Numbered from the stretch's first letter, positions 43,308 to 51,867 are shown. The stretch is 64,000 nucleotides of DNA from B4-G1 sp964393895 (GCA_964393895.1 CAYMWP010000003.1:22618-86617); one strand, 5' to 3'. The notes: generated by a model not told the origin, from the sequence alone. Program-made: numbers and translations.

Positions 43308-44531
43308 CTAACACATAGAGCGCCAGCGGTCGGCCAGGCTTTGCGATTGGGTGGCCTGCTGTATCAGCGTTTTGGCCGAGGGCCTGGCCCACGAGGGGGT
43401 TGGCGTGTCATAGTCGAACCCCGGCAGGGTCTCGCGCTCAATCTTGCGGCCCAGCAGGTACTCGATGCGATGGATCAGCGGCTCGTCGTCGGGGGTGGTG
43501 AGCGTGATGGCGTCGCCGTCGGCCTCGGCGCGGGCGGTGCGTCCGATACGGTGCACGTAATCCTCGGGGTGTTCCGGCACGTCATAGTTGATCACGTGCG
43601 AGATCCCTTCCACGTCCAACCCTCGCGCGGCGATGTTGGTGGCGACCAGGACGCGGTGCTTGCCCGACCTGAACCCCTCCAGCGCGGATATCCGTTCGCG
43701 CTGTTTGAAATCCCCGTGAATGCAGGCCACGGCGACTTTGGCCTGGCGCAAGTGGCGGGTTACGACGTCGGCCCCTTGCTTGGTCCTGGTAAAGACCAGC
43801 ATACTGTTGACCTCCATCTGCTCAAGTATAGCCAGGAGCAGTTGAAGCTTGAGGTGCTTGGGTACCGGATAGAGGGCCTGTTGGATCGCCTCGGGAGGCT
43901 GGGCCATGTCTATCTCGATATTCACCGGGTCGCGTTGGAACTGGCGGGCGAGGTCTGCAACCGTCGAAGGTATCGTGGCCGAGTAGAGCATAGTTTGGCG
44001 CTGGCGCGGCATGCGATTGATGATCTGTTTGATGTCGGGCAGAAAGCCCATGTCCAACATCCGGTCGGCCTCGTCCAACACGAGGACCTCCAAGTCTCCA
44101 AAGTTGACGTTCTTGCGGCGCATGTGATCCATCAGGCGGCCTGGCGTGGCGACGACGACGTCTACGCCCCGGCGCAGCTTGTTGGTCTGTTTTTTCATCC
44201 CGGCTCCACCGTATATGGGGGCGACGCGCAGTGACGTGCGAGCGGTCAGTTTCCGGGCCTCCCCGGCGATCTGGATAGCCAGCTCGCGGGTCGGCTCCAG
44301 GACCACCACTCGGGGGCGACTGGTCTCGGTTTGATTCCGCAGCAAACGGTCCAACGCCGGCAGAAGAAAGGCCAACGTTTTGCCGGTGCCAGTCTGGGCG
44401 CAACCGACGATGTCGCGTCCCTGCAAACCAGGCGAGATGGCCTGGGTCTGGATGGGGGTCGTTTCCTCGTACCCCAATCCGCTGATTGCCTCTTGCAAAG
44501 GCTTGCTTAAATCTAGTTCTGTGAAACGCAT
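43308..44531 (-). CDS. DEAD-box ATP-dependent RNA helicase
   Basis: 407 residues. All core motifs are visible: Q motif (GYEETTPIQTQAI), motif I AQTGTGKT, Ia PTRELAIQI, DEAD in VLDEADRMLDMGF, SAT in LYSATIP, and HRIGRTARAE. It remodels RNA, likely in ribosome assembly or cold adaptation as for RhlE/CshA relatives. ATG 44531 with AGGAG five bases upstream is favoured over an in-frame start at 44672, which would read through a terminator hairpin. Confidence 0.92.
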   Translation of the reverse strand: MRFTELDLSKPLQEAISGLGYEETTPIQTQAISPGLQGRDIVGCAQTGTGKTLAFLLPALDRLLRNQTETSRPRVVVLEPTRELAIQIAGEARKLTARTSLRVAPIYGGAGMKKQTNKLRRGVDVVVATPGRLMDHMRRKNVNFGDLEVLVLDEADRMLDMGFLPDIKQIINRMPRQRQTMLYSATIPSTVADLARQFQRDPVNIEIDMAQPPEAIQQALYPVPKHLKLQLLLAILEQMEVNSMLVFTRTKQGADVVTRHLRQAKVAVACIHGDFKQRERISALEGFRSGKHRVLVATNIAARGLDVEGISHVINYDVPEHPEDYVHRIGRTARAEADGDAITLTTPDDEPLIHRIEYLLGRKIERETLPGFDYDTPTPSWARPSAKTLIQQATQSQSLADRWRSMC

Positions 44532-44573
44532 TAAACTCCTGTGTTGTGCTACTTGACGTGGGTTTGGGTCATC

Positions 44574-44609
44574 ATAAAAAACCGCCCCGATTGCGCGAAT
44601 CGGAGCGGT
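44574..44609 (-). terminator. Intrinsic terminator upstream of the DEAD-box gene
   Basis: On the minus strand ACCGCTCCGATT, loop CGCGC, AATCGGGGCGGT, then TTTTTAT. The stem is about 12 bp with one mismatch and a clear T-run. It probably ends the DUF2270-DUF2179 transcript. As it lies 43 bases before the helicase ATG, it could also act as an attenuator. Confidence 0.8.
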
Positions 44610-44761
44610 GAAAGATGCCAAACCGATTGTTCTAACAGTGGCAATTATACCAGCGAACGGGGTTTGTGTCAAATCGCGGTTAGTGCGTGGTTGATTTCAA
44701 TCGCTAGCCCGATCTCGAGGGAGTGATTTGGGCAGACGATCTTGGCGCTTCCAGGTCAACG

Positions 44762-45790
44762 TCAACTGGGAGCATCGAAGGCGCTGAATCCCCATCCTCT
44801 CACCTCCGCCGCCCGGCTGACGATGACAAAGGCGTGCGGATCGGCCTGGTGCACGATCTCTCTCAGGTGGCCCGTTTGCACGTCGGTCATGGCGCACAGC
44901 AGCACGTCCCGCACCTCGCCGGTGTACATCCCCGTCCCTTGCAGCGCCGTTACCCCCCGTCCCACTTCCTCCATGAGCCGGGAGGCGACTTTCTTCCCGC
45001 GACTGGTGATGATGGTCGCCATCCGCTCTTGGAGACGGGGCTTGGGCGCCAATGGGCCGGCTGCCCTCTGGAACGTCGTCGCCAGCCGGCGCAACGGCTG
45101 TGGCAGAGCCTCCCCCCACGCAGTCGGCATACCCGCAGCGACTGCCAGTGCTACCAGCGCTCCGTATACCACCCCGACGGCGGCCATCATCCAAGCTCCG
45201 GGAATCGCTCCGACGGCGGCTCGCTCGACCGCCGTGGCCACATCCGGCACTGTCGCCGGGTGGAGGGCCAGTTTGCCTACCCAACTGACGAGCAGCAGAG
45301 TGATCAGCCAGATGTAGGTGCGGCGGAATCGCAGGCCAATTGCCTTCCACTGGGTGAGAGGGAAAGTGGGGCGAAGCAGACTTTCCGCCAAGAGGTCGGC
45401 CCAGTCTGCGGAGGGTTGAAAGGGCGGTGCAAGCATCGCGGCGAGAAATTCGCTTTCCATCAAACGCACCCGGTATGACCAGAGGGCATAGTAGCGGTAG
45501 CGGCGGGCCTCGATATACAGGAAAGTGAGCACCAGCAGAAGCACCAACAGGAGCACAAAGTGAGGGTTCTGCTGCGCGCTGAAGGAAAAGGTAAGCGCGC
45601 CACCCACGGTTACTACGGCCCAGTTGGTGGTGGTGTCCAACCGGGTGCGCCAGGTGGTGGCCCGTTGTATCTCCCCCCGGTAGAAATGGATCATCGCCGT
45701 GGCAAAGTCGGCCAGGTCCAATTGGCCGCCTCGGAAGGTCCACGCGCGGGCACCTTGTTCGTCACTCAATGATTCGGTCTGCTCAGTCAT
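44762..45790 (-). CDS. DUF2270-DUF2179 membrane protein
   Basis: 342 residues. Residues 20-160 match DUF2270 (DFATAMIHFYRGEIQRATTWR, two hydrophobic helices near 60-95, RRYRYYALWSYRVRLMESEF). Two further membrane segments lie near 155-225. The C-terminal 85 residues (ATIITSRGKKVASRLMEEVG, then GTGMYTGEVRDVLLCAMTDV) match DUF2179, the cytoplasmic domain of YitT-type proteins. The domains imply an inner-membrane protein with a cytoplasmic ligand-binding domain. The fusion is uncommon in my knowledge, and no function is known. Confidence 0.75.
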   Translation of the reverse strand: MTEQTESLSDEQGARAWTFRGGQLDLADFATAMIHFYRGEIQRATTWRTRLDTTTNWAVVTVGGALTFSFSAQQNPHFVLLLVLLLVLTFLYIEARRYRYYALWSYRVRLMESEFLAAMLAPPFQPSADWADLLAESLLRPTFPLTQWKAIGLRFRRTYIWLITLLLVSWVGKLALHPATVPDVATAVERAAVGAIPGAWMMAAVGVVYGALVALAVAAGMPTAWGEALPQPLRRLATTFQRAAGPLAPKPRLQERMATIITSRGKKVASRLMEEVGRGVTALQGTGMYTGEVRDVLLCAMTDVQTGHLREIVHQADPHAFVIVSRAAEVRGWGFSAFDAPS

Positions 45791-45849
45791 TAGTCCTCAC
45801 CTTCTTCCACTACTCTGGTACGGAGAGGCAAGTTGCTCGCGCAATCACC

Positions 45850-47535
45850 TTATCTCCCAACCACTATCTCCTTCTGCCGCTCTTTCCTGGCCGTTTCTTT
45901 TTCCACAAAGATGCGCTCGCCGCTGAACGGGTCCGTCTCGGTGTGGTACATCAGGCTGGAATAGGTGGACGGGGTGGGGGTAAAGACCTGCACCTGCTCT
46001 GGATTGATCTTTAGCTCGCGGCTGGTGAACCGCTTCAGCGCTCGCATGTCCTGCTCGGTGCAGCCGGGGTGGGCGGCGATCAGATAGTAGGTGAGGAATT
46101 GCTTCTTGCGGGCAGCCTTTGTCAGCCTGTAGAACAACTCTTTGAACTTGAGCAGGGCTTTTCCGCCCGGCTTGCCCATCAGCCGCAGGACGCGATCAAC
46201 CGTGTGCTCGGGGGCCACCTTCATCTGGCCCGAGACGTGATACCGCACGACCTCCCTCAGGTAGGCGACCCCGTGCTTTCTATCGGCGAGCAGCAGGTCG
46301 TAGCGGACGCCCGAGGCCACAAAGACCTTCTTGACCCCCTTCACCTTGCGCAGCCGCTTGAGCAGACTGAGCTGCCTGCTGTGGTCGGGGTTCAGTTGCG
46401 GGCAAATTTCGGGATAGACACAGCGCCTATCCTCGCAGCTTCCTTTGGTCAGTTTTTTCTGGCACTCGAACCCGTACATATTGGCCGTCGGGCCGCCCAC
46501 GTCCTGGATGTATCCTTTGAAATCGGGGTGCGCGGCCAGCCGCCGCGTCTCTCTCACCACAGAGTCCGCGCTGCGCCACCTCACCGTCCGCCCCTGGTGG
46601 ACGGCGATGGAGCAAAAGTTGCACTCGCCGTAGCAGCCCCGGTGTGTGGTGATGGAGAACTTGATCGTCTCCAGCGCCTTGACCGGGCCCAGTCTCTCGT
46701 AGAATGGATGCTGGGCGCGTTCAAAGTCCATCTCGTATACTTGGTCCAGCTCCTGCTGCGTCAGGTAGGGTGCGGGTGGATTCTGGATCAGGTAGCGCGT
46801 GTCCTGCTGCTGGCATAATCCCTGGGCGGTAAGTGGATCGTTGTTGCGGTAGAAAGCGTGAAACATCTCGGCGAAGGCGCGCTTGTCTCGCGCCACCTCT
46901 GCGTAGGAGAGAAGCTCGATACAGCCAGGTCTCTTCTCCGGGGAGATGTAGCAGATGGACCTCAGATCCTCGATCCCCGCTTCCGTTCTCAAACGCTCGG
47001 CCAGCTCCACCACGGTCTTTTCCGCCATGCCGTAGACGAGCACGTCCGCCTTGGCGTCGAACAGAATGGACCGGCGCACGCTATTCGACCAAAAATCATA
47101 GTGGGCGATGCGTCGCAGGCTGGCCTCGACGCCGCCCAGCACGATCGGCTTTGTCTCCTTAAAGTACCTGCGGATCAGGTTGGCATAGGCGATGACGGCG
47201 CGATTGGGGCGGCGGTCGTTTCGCCCGCCGGGGGTGAGGTCGTCCGATCTTTTGCGCTTCTTGGTGGCCGTATAGTTGGCGACCATAGAGTCAATACAGC
47301 CGCCGCTGACGCCCCAGAACAGCTCTGGCTCCCCCAGCCGCCCGATGTCCTTCTCCGAGTGGACGTCGGGCTGGGCGATGATGCCCACCCGGTATCCGGC
47401 CTTTAGCAGCACCTGGCCGACGACGGCCACGCCGACGAAGGGGCTATCCACGTAGCTATCCCCCGTGACGAGGATGACGTCGAGGGTTTGCCAACCTAGT
47501 TGGTCTAGTTCCTGTCTCGTGGTGGGGATGAACAT
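45850..47535 (-). CDS. YgiQ-family radical SAM protein
   Basis: About 561 residues. It has the YgiQ layout: N-terminal segment LDVILVTGDSYVDSPFVGVA, then B12-domain-like sequence (GVSGGCIDSMVANYT, LGGVEASLRRIAHYDFWS), the 4Fe-4S motif HRGCYGECNFCS, and conserved MKVAPEHTVDRVLRLMGKP and YYLIAAHPGCTEQDM. The function is unproven in the family. ATG 47535 (MFIPTTRQEL) begins the conserved region; sequence upstream is a palindromic repeat. Confidence 0.88.
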   Translation of the reverse strand: MFIPTTRQELDQLGWQTLDVILVTGDSYVDSPFVGVAVVGQVLLKAGYRVGIIAQPDVHSEKDIGRLGEPELFWGVSGGCIDSMVANYTATKKRKRSDDLTPGGRNDRRPNRAVIAYANLIRRYFKETKPIVLGGVEASLRRIAHYDFWSNSVRRSILFDAKADVLVYGMAEKTVVELAERLRTEAGIEDLRSICYISPEKRPGCIELLSYAEVARDKRAFAEMFHAFYRNNDPLTAQGLCQQQDTRYLIQNPPAPYLTQQELDQVYEMDFERAQHPFYERLGPVKALETIKFSITTHRGCYGECNFCSIAVHQGRTVRWRSADSVVRETRRLAAHPDFKGYIQDVGGPTANMYGFECQKKLTKGSCEDRRCVYPEICPQLNPDHSRQLSLLKRLRKVKGVKKVFVASGVRYDLLLADRKHGVAYLREVVRYHVSGQMKVAPEHTVDRVLRLMGKPGGKALLKFKELFYRLTKAARKKQFLTYYLIAAHPGCTEQDMRALKRFTSRELKINPEQVQVFTPTPSTYSSLMYHTETDPFSGERIFVEKETARKERQKEIVVGR

Positions 47536-47547
47536 CTTGATCCTGCG

Positions 47548-47600
47548 TAACTGCTCAGCTTGGTAGCTGTTTAGACCTCCGAGGTCTGACTGAGCAGTTA
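47548..47600. repeat. 53-bp palindromic element in the ygiQ-like leader
   Basis: Perfect 11-base terminal inverted repeats TAACTGCTCAG and CTGAGCAGTTA enclose an inner palindrome AGACCTCCGAGGTCT. It lies just upstream of ATG 47535, where the leader transcript would form a hairpin. Confidence 0.7.
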
Positions 47601-47663
47601 CCACTGTTCTTGGCATTTTTTATCACAAATGGCGCGAAATAAGAACGCCCTCCACGGTTCACT

Positions 47664-48887
47664 CTAGGGAGCGACGGCGAATAGACATTTGAGATACTCG
47701 CCCTCTTTGAAACCGACCGGATGATCCAGCGGATGCCCGGTGCGTTCGATCTCGCGCAGCGGGCGGCCCGCCTGTGCGGCGGCGCGGTTGACTTCCTCGA
47801 AGAACGGTTCCGCGCCGACCCGGCTGGAGCAGGAAGCCTGCACCAGCGTCCCGCCCGGACGCAGCACGCCCAGGCTCATGCGGGTCAGACGGGCGTAGGC
47901 CGCGAGCGCCGGCACCACCTGCGTCTGTCTCCTCGCGAAAGCGGGCGGATCCACGATCACCACATCAAAGCGGCGGCGGCTTTTCCCCAGCCGGGCCAGC
48001 CCCTCGAAAGCGTCCTCGACCAACATCTCGTGGGAGGCGGCCGCCACCGACGGATGATGGCGGTTGAGCGCCAGGTTGCGGGCCGCCGATTCCAGCGCGG
48101 GCGCGCTCGCGTCCAGGCTGACGACAACCCGCGCCCCGCCTCGCGCCGCGTACAGCGAGAACCCGCCCGTGTAGGCGAAAACGTCCAACACGCTCTTGCC
48201 CGCCGCCAATTCTTCCACCCGCGCCCGGTTCTCTCGCTGATCCAGAAAAAAGCCCGTCTTTTGCCCGCGAACTGGATCGGCCTCGAAGCGTAGCCCGTTC
48301 TCCGAGAACAACACAGCGCCCTCCAGCGGTGGGCCGGAGAGGATCATACCATCGCGTAGGGGCGAGGCATCGCCTCGCCCTAACGTCCGTCCCAGCCGCA
48401 GCACCACCCGCTCGGCCGGCGCAGCTTTAGCCAATGCGGGCAGCAGGTCGCGCAGGCGGGGAAGCCAGGCGGACGTGTAGAGTTTCAACACCAACGTCCG
48501 CTCGTACCGGTCAACGACCAGCCCCGGCAGCCCGTCGTTCCCGCCGTGGACGAGCCGGTAGCCGGTGGTCTCTTGTGCGAGCAGGGGGGCGCGCAACCGG
48601 GCCGCCTCCGCCAGCCGGGCCGCGAACCAGGCCCGGTTGATGGCGGCCGGTTCCCCGCGCTGCAAGATGCGCGCGCGGATCGTCGAATGGGGATCGTACA
48701 ACCCCACGGCCAGGAAGCGGTCCTTGCGGTCAAAGACGACGGCCAGATCGCCGGCTTGTCCCTCGTGGCTCTGCCGCGTGATCGCCCGCTCGAACAGCCA
48801 GGGATGCCCGCCCCGCAGCGCCCGCTCCGCTTCTGGGGTCACGCGCAGGGCAATGCGCCGGTCGGATGGCTCAACCAGGTGCGACAT
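47664..48887 (-). CDS. RlmI-like class I SAM-dependent rRNA (cytosine-C5) methyltransferase
   Basis: 407 residues. An N-terminal PUA-like domain (ALRVTPEAERALRGGHPWLF) precedes an EEHEE-type middle domain and a Rossmann methyltransferase with VLDVFAYTGGFSLYAA, VSLDASAPALESA, VIVDPPAF and the catalytic Cys region QASCSSRVGAEPFF. It probably methylates 23S rRNA. A palindromic repeat (48357-48382) is inserted in frame, giving LGRGDASPLRDG. The ATG (48887) lies in an octamer array and overlaps the end of dinG by 17 bases. Confidence 0.88.
   Translation of the reverse strand: MSHLVEPSDRRIALRVTPEAERALRGGHPWLFERAITRQSHEGQAGDLAVVFDRKDRFLAVGLYDPHSTIRARILQRGEPAAINRAWFAARLAEAARLRAPLLAQETTGYRLVHGGNDGLPGLVVDRYERTLVLKLYTSAWLPRLRDLLPALAKAAPAERVVLRLGRTLGRGDASPLRDGMILSGPPLEGAVLFSENGLRFEADPVRGQKTGFFLDQRENRARVEELAAGKSVLDVFAYTGGFSLYAARGGARVVVSLDASAPALESAARNLALNRHHPSVAAASHEMLVEDAFEGLARLGKSRRRFDVVIVDPPAFARRQTQVVPALAAYARLTRMSLGVLRPGGTLVQASCSSRVGAEPFFEEVNRAAAQAGRPLREIERTGHPLDHPVGFKEGEYLKCLFAVAP
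48357..48382. repeat. GCGAGGC palindrome inserted in frame in the methyltransferase gene
   Basis: TAGGGGCGAGGC, ATC loop, GCCTCGCCCTA, with a one-base bulge. It is translated as part of the protein, between the middle and methyltransferase domains. Confidence 0.7.
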
Positions 48888-50877
48888 TCGCACATTCGCT
48901 CTGTTCGTGTTCAAAGAACTGTCTCACGTCGGCGATTCTGCGCGTGCGGCGGGCGCGAGGCAGGCTGGCGACGATCTGCTGGCCGTACCGCTTGGTGTTG
49001 ATGCGCGAGTCGAGGATGGCGATCACGCCCCGGTCGGTCTCGGTGCGGATGAGGCGACCCACTCCCTGCTTTAGCGCCAGGATCGCCTCGGGCAGCGTCA
49101 TCTCGTTGAAGGGGTTGCCGCCCTGATCTCGGATGTGTTGCTGGCGATGTTGCACCACCGGGTCAAAATGAGGTGTGAAGGGGAGCTTGTCAATGATGAC
49201 CAGCGACAGCGATTCGCCGGGCACGTCCACCCCTTCCCAAAAACTCTTGGTGGCAAAGAGCACCGCGCCGCCGGCGTCATTCTGGAACAGTTCGAGCAAC
49301 TCGGCGCGGGAGAGCCCGTCACCCTGGCAGTAGCAGGCGTACTCCAGATGCGGGCTGATCAGTTCGTGCAACTCGTTCATACGCCGCCGGCTGGTGCACA
49401 GCACGAACGCCCGCCCCCGGCTGGCCTGGATCAAGCGCCAAATCTCGCGGCCCAGGTTGAGCGCGTACGTCTCCTCGCCCTCTCCGTATTGGGGTATCAA
49501 TCCGTTGGGCGTGTAGAGGAGGGCCTGGTTGGCATAGTCGAAAGGGCTTTCTATCACCCGCTCGATGGCGCGCTCGCGTGGGGCGCCGGTCTGCTGGCAA
49601 AAGTAGCCAAAGCCGCCTGCCACCGCGAGCGTCGCGCCGGTGCAGATTGTCCGTTTGACCGGCTCGAACAGCGCCTCCTGCAAAAAGTCGGCCACCTGGA
49701 TCGGTTCTCGGTAGAGGATGATGTTGCCCGGCCCGGTCAGTCTCCCTCGCTCCTCGCAATAGCGCACGTGGTCGGCGGGTGGTTCCTCGGCCAAGTCGTG
49801 GATCATGTCGGCCAGCTCGGCCGCCCAGGCGATGGTCGCCTGGTGACGGGCGTTTTCCTCGTTTTCCTCGTCCCCCTCCACCGGTGGGTAGGCGCGCAGC
49901 AAAGCCTTGTGGATTTTGTTGATCCGGTCGGCCAGCGATAGTCCCTCTTCGAGCTCGCCTGGCACGGCCCAACGCCGTTCCCGCTCCGATGGCTTGTGAG
50001 AGAGGGCCTCGAACAGGGAACTGTTGAGGAGCACCGCCCCCTGACGCAGTCTGTCGGGGGCGTGGCGGAGCACCACGCTATCGTTGATGAACTGGGGGAT
50101 CGTGTCGTACTCCATCCCCAAGCGCAGCGCGTTGACGACGTACCTTTCCAACTCGTGCGCCTCATCCACGACGATCACCGGGCGGGGCGAGAGGAACGGC
50201 ACGATCAGGTTGAACGCCAGCAGCGCGTGGTTGACGACGACGATGTCGGCCTTTTCCGCCCGCAGCTTGGCCCATTCGTAGTAGCAGCGGTCGTGGAGCG
50301 GGCACTCGCGCCCCAGGCAATCGTGTCGCCCGGCGGTCACGGCCTCGCGCAAGCGTCCAGAGAGGCGCATCTCCCCCACATCGCCAGAGATGGCGCCGTC
50401 CTCGGCCTCGTAGATGCGGGCCGCCAGATCGGCGATGGTTTGCTCCTGACCGGGCAGCGTCAACTGCTGCCTCGCCTTTTGCAGCTTGAGGTGGCAGATA
50501 TAGTTCGCGCGCCCCTTGAGCAGCGCGACCGTGAACGGGCGCGGCGAGACCTTTTGCAACGTGGGGATGTCCTTCTCCCACAACTGGGTCTGCAGGGTCT
50601 TGTTGGCCGTGGAGACAAAGGCCCTGGCCCCCGACGCGATCAGCGGGATCAGGTAGGCGAAGGACTTGCCGCAGCCGGTGCCCGCTTCGAGCAGCGCGGG
50701 CCGCTCTTCGACCAACGCCTGGCGGACGAGTTGCGCCATCTCCACCTGGCCGGCCCGGTAGCGGTACCTCTGGCCCAACGCGCGGGCGACCATGCCGTCG
50801 CGGGCAAAGGCCGGCGTGACGTCGGGCACCTTGATGCGCTCTTCTTCCGTTTCCAGGGGATGGCGTGCTTCAGGCAT
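48871..50877 (-). CDS. dinG: DinG/XPD-like 5'-3' DNA helicase
   Basis: About 668 residues. Walker A is EAGTGCGKSFAYL and motif II VVDEAHELERYV. Four Cys placed between them (ICHLKLQKA, CLGRECPLHDRCYYE) fit the 4Fe-4S cluster of XPD/DinG helicases. C-terminal motifs are ATKSFWEGVDVPGESL and the arginine finger region GVGRLIRTETDRG. It unwinds DNA and R-loops. ATG 50877 (MPEARHPLETEE) has no ribosome site but lies directly downstream of a -10 element, so it may be translated from a leaderless mRNA. Confidence 0.9.
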   Translation of the reverse strand: MPEARHPLETEEERIKVPDVTPAFARDGMVARALGQRYRYRAGQVEMAQLVRQALVEERPALLEAGTGCGKSFAYLIPLIASGARAFVSTANKTLQTQLWEKDIPTLQKVSPRPFTVALLKGRANYICHLKLQKARQQLTLPGQEQTIADLAARIYEAEDGAISGDVGEMRLSGRLREAVTAGRHDCLGRECPLHDRCYYEWAKLRAEKADIVVVNHALLAFNLIVPFLSPRPVIVVDEAHELERYVVNALRLGMEYDTIPQFINDSVVLRHAPDRLRQGAVLLNSSLFEALSHKPSERERRWAVPGELEEGLSLADRINKIHKALLRAYPPVEGDEENEENARHQATIAWAAELADMIHDLAEEPPADHVRYCEERGRLTGPGNIILYREPIQVADFLQEALFEPVKRTICTGATLAVAGGFGYFCQQTGAPRERAIERVIESPFDYANQALLYTPNGLIPQYGEGEETYALNLGREIWRLIQASRGRAFVLCTSRRRMNELHELISPHLEYACYCQGDGLSRAELLELFQNDAGGAVLFATKSFWEGVDVPGESLSLVIIDKLPFTPHFDPVVQHRQQHIRDQGGNPFNEMTLPEAILALKQGVGRLIRTETDRGVIAILDSRINTKRYGQQIVASLPRARRTRRIADVRQFFEHEQSECANVAPG
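48884..48910. repeat. Short octamer array at the methyltransferase start / dinG end
   Basis: Units ACATTCGC, ACATTCGCT and CTGTTCGTG, of the same CATTCGC type as the array at 30033. It provides the methyltransferase ATG and the last DinG residues (ECANVAPG region). Confidence 0.55.
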
Positions 50878-50887
50878 ATCGTCGAGT

Positions 50888-50916
50888 ATATTACGTCGGA
50901 TGCCGATATAAGTCAA
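50888..50916 (-). promoter_or_regulatory. dinG promoter, probably giving a near-leaderless transcript
   Basis: On the minus strand TTGACT (50911-50916), a 17-base spacer, then TAATAT (50888-50893). Transcription should start about four bases before ATG 50877. Confidence 0.6.
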
Positions 50917-50942
50917 GCTCCGCGCGTGCTCTTGCCAGACAC

Positions 50943-50971
50943 TTGACAGGCCGAACACCTGTTCGTATAAT
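50943..50971 (+). promoter_or_regulatory. Consensus sigma-70 promoter with an SOS (LexA) box in the spacer
   Basis: TTGACA (50943-50948), exactly 17 bases, TATAAT (50966-50971): both hexamers match consensus fully. The spacer contains CGAACACCTGTTCG (50952-50965), a perfect palindrome matching the CGAAC-N4-GTTCG box of Gram-positive-type LexA. It should drive the AlkD-like, radical SAM and Fpg genes and keep them repressed until DNA damage. Confidence 0.8.
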
Positions 50972-50982
50972 GGGGCAGTGTA

Positions 50983-51074
50983 GGTATCCTCTCAATAACC
51001 TGGGGTTTGAAAGGCAAGAAACCAGGTTTTTTTGAAAAACCTGGTTTCTTGCCCCGAACTATTGAGATGATACC
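50983..51074. repeat. 92-bp inverted-repeat element in the repair operon leader
   Basis: Outer arms GGTATCCTCTCAATA and TATTGAGATGATACC match at 14 of 15 positions. Inside, a 19-bp perfect stem starts GGCAAGAAACCAGG. It starts 11 bases after the -10 box, so nearly all of it is transcribed. The AACCAGGTTTTT word is shared with the element at 35927. Confidence 0.75.
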
Positions 51075-51150
51075 AGTGTAGGGTGTCGTTGGTTTGATCT
51101 CACCTGCTCGATCAGTCGTCGGGCGCAGACCACAACCCAGGAGGCCGCGT

Positions 51151-51867
51151 ATGAAAACCAAAAAAGCCAGGGAATTGGGCGCACGAATCGCCGCGCTCGT
51201 TCGGGTCGGGCGGATGGACCAAGCCTGCGCTCTTCTATCCCCAGTGCTGGCCGAACGCACGCCCTTTCGCTTGTTGGGGCTGATCGGTGAGGCGGTCGGC
51301 GCGGGGCCGCTGGGGGAGGTGAACCGTTTCCTGGAGCGCGTGGCGGCCGCAAGGACCGAGGGCGGCTGGGTGGTCATCGGCAAGGCTCTGGGCCAACAGC
51401 TAGAGCGTGACGCAGCGGGCGCTTTCGACCGCTGCCGGGGCTACATCGTCGCCGCCGACGTCTGGTATGGCGCGGACATCCTGGGAGAGCGGGTGCCCGG
51501 CCCGGCGTTGGTGGCCGACTTTCGACCGGCCCTAGAGTTGCTCGCCCCCTGGCGGGAGGATGCCAACCCCTGGGTGCGGCGGACGGTCGGCGTCGCCGTG
51601 CACTTTTGGGCCAAGCGTGCACGCGGAGAACGCGCTGCCGAGGCGGAAACGCTGCTGGCCTTCCTGGAGCCGATGTTCGGCGAGTGGGAGATGGACGCCG
51701 TCAAAGGCGTGGGTTGGGGGTTAAAGACGTTGGGCAAGTATTATCCTGACTTGGTGGCAGGCTGGTTGCCACACCAGGTTGGCCGGCCTCATCGGGCGTT
51801 GATGTTGCGCAAGGCGCTGACGTATCTTGCGGAGGAACAGACCCTAAAGGTTTCAGAAAACCTTTAG
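51151..51867 (+). CDS. AlkD-like DNA alkylation repair / HEAT-like protein
   Basis: 238 residues of alpha-helical repeats. WVRRTVGVAVHFWAKR, AFLEPMFGEWEMDAVKGVGWGL (core EWEMDAVKGVGWGLKTLG) and YYPDLVAGWL fit the AlkD/DNA alkylation repair family, which excises alkylated bases without an active-site pocket. The identification is by pattern, so moderate. ATG 51151 has AGGAGG seven bases upstream. It is the first gene after the SOS-box promoter. Its last residues TLKVSENL and its stop come from a hairpin repeat. Confidence 0.7.
   Translation: MKTKKARELGARIAALVRVGRMDQACALLSPVLAERTPFRLLGLIGEAVGAGPLGEVNRFLERVAAARTEGGWVVIGKALGQQLERDAAGAFDRCRGYIVAADVWYGADILGERVPGPALVADFRPALELLAPWREDANPWVRRTVGVAVHFWAKRARGERAAEAETLLAFLEPMFGEWEMDAVKGVGWGLKTLGKYYPDLVAGWLPHQVGRPHRALMLRKALTYLAEEQTLKVSENL

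Noticed and set aside
44532..44672. Upstream start of the DEAD-box helicase
   Set aside because: The extension crosses a terminator hairpin with a T-run, and the conserved Q motif follows ATG 44531 with a good ribosome site.
44697..45743. 348-codon minus-strand frame overlapping the DUF2270 gene
   Set aside because: The composition is Pro/Arg/Gly-rich and out of frame with the clear DUF2270-DUF2179 protein.
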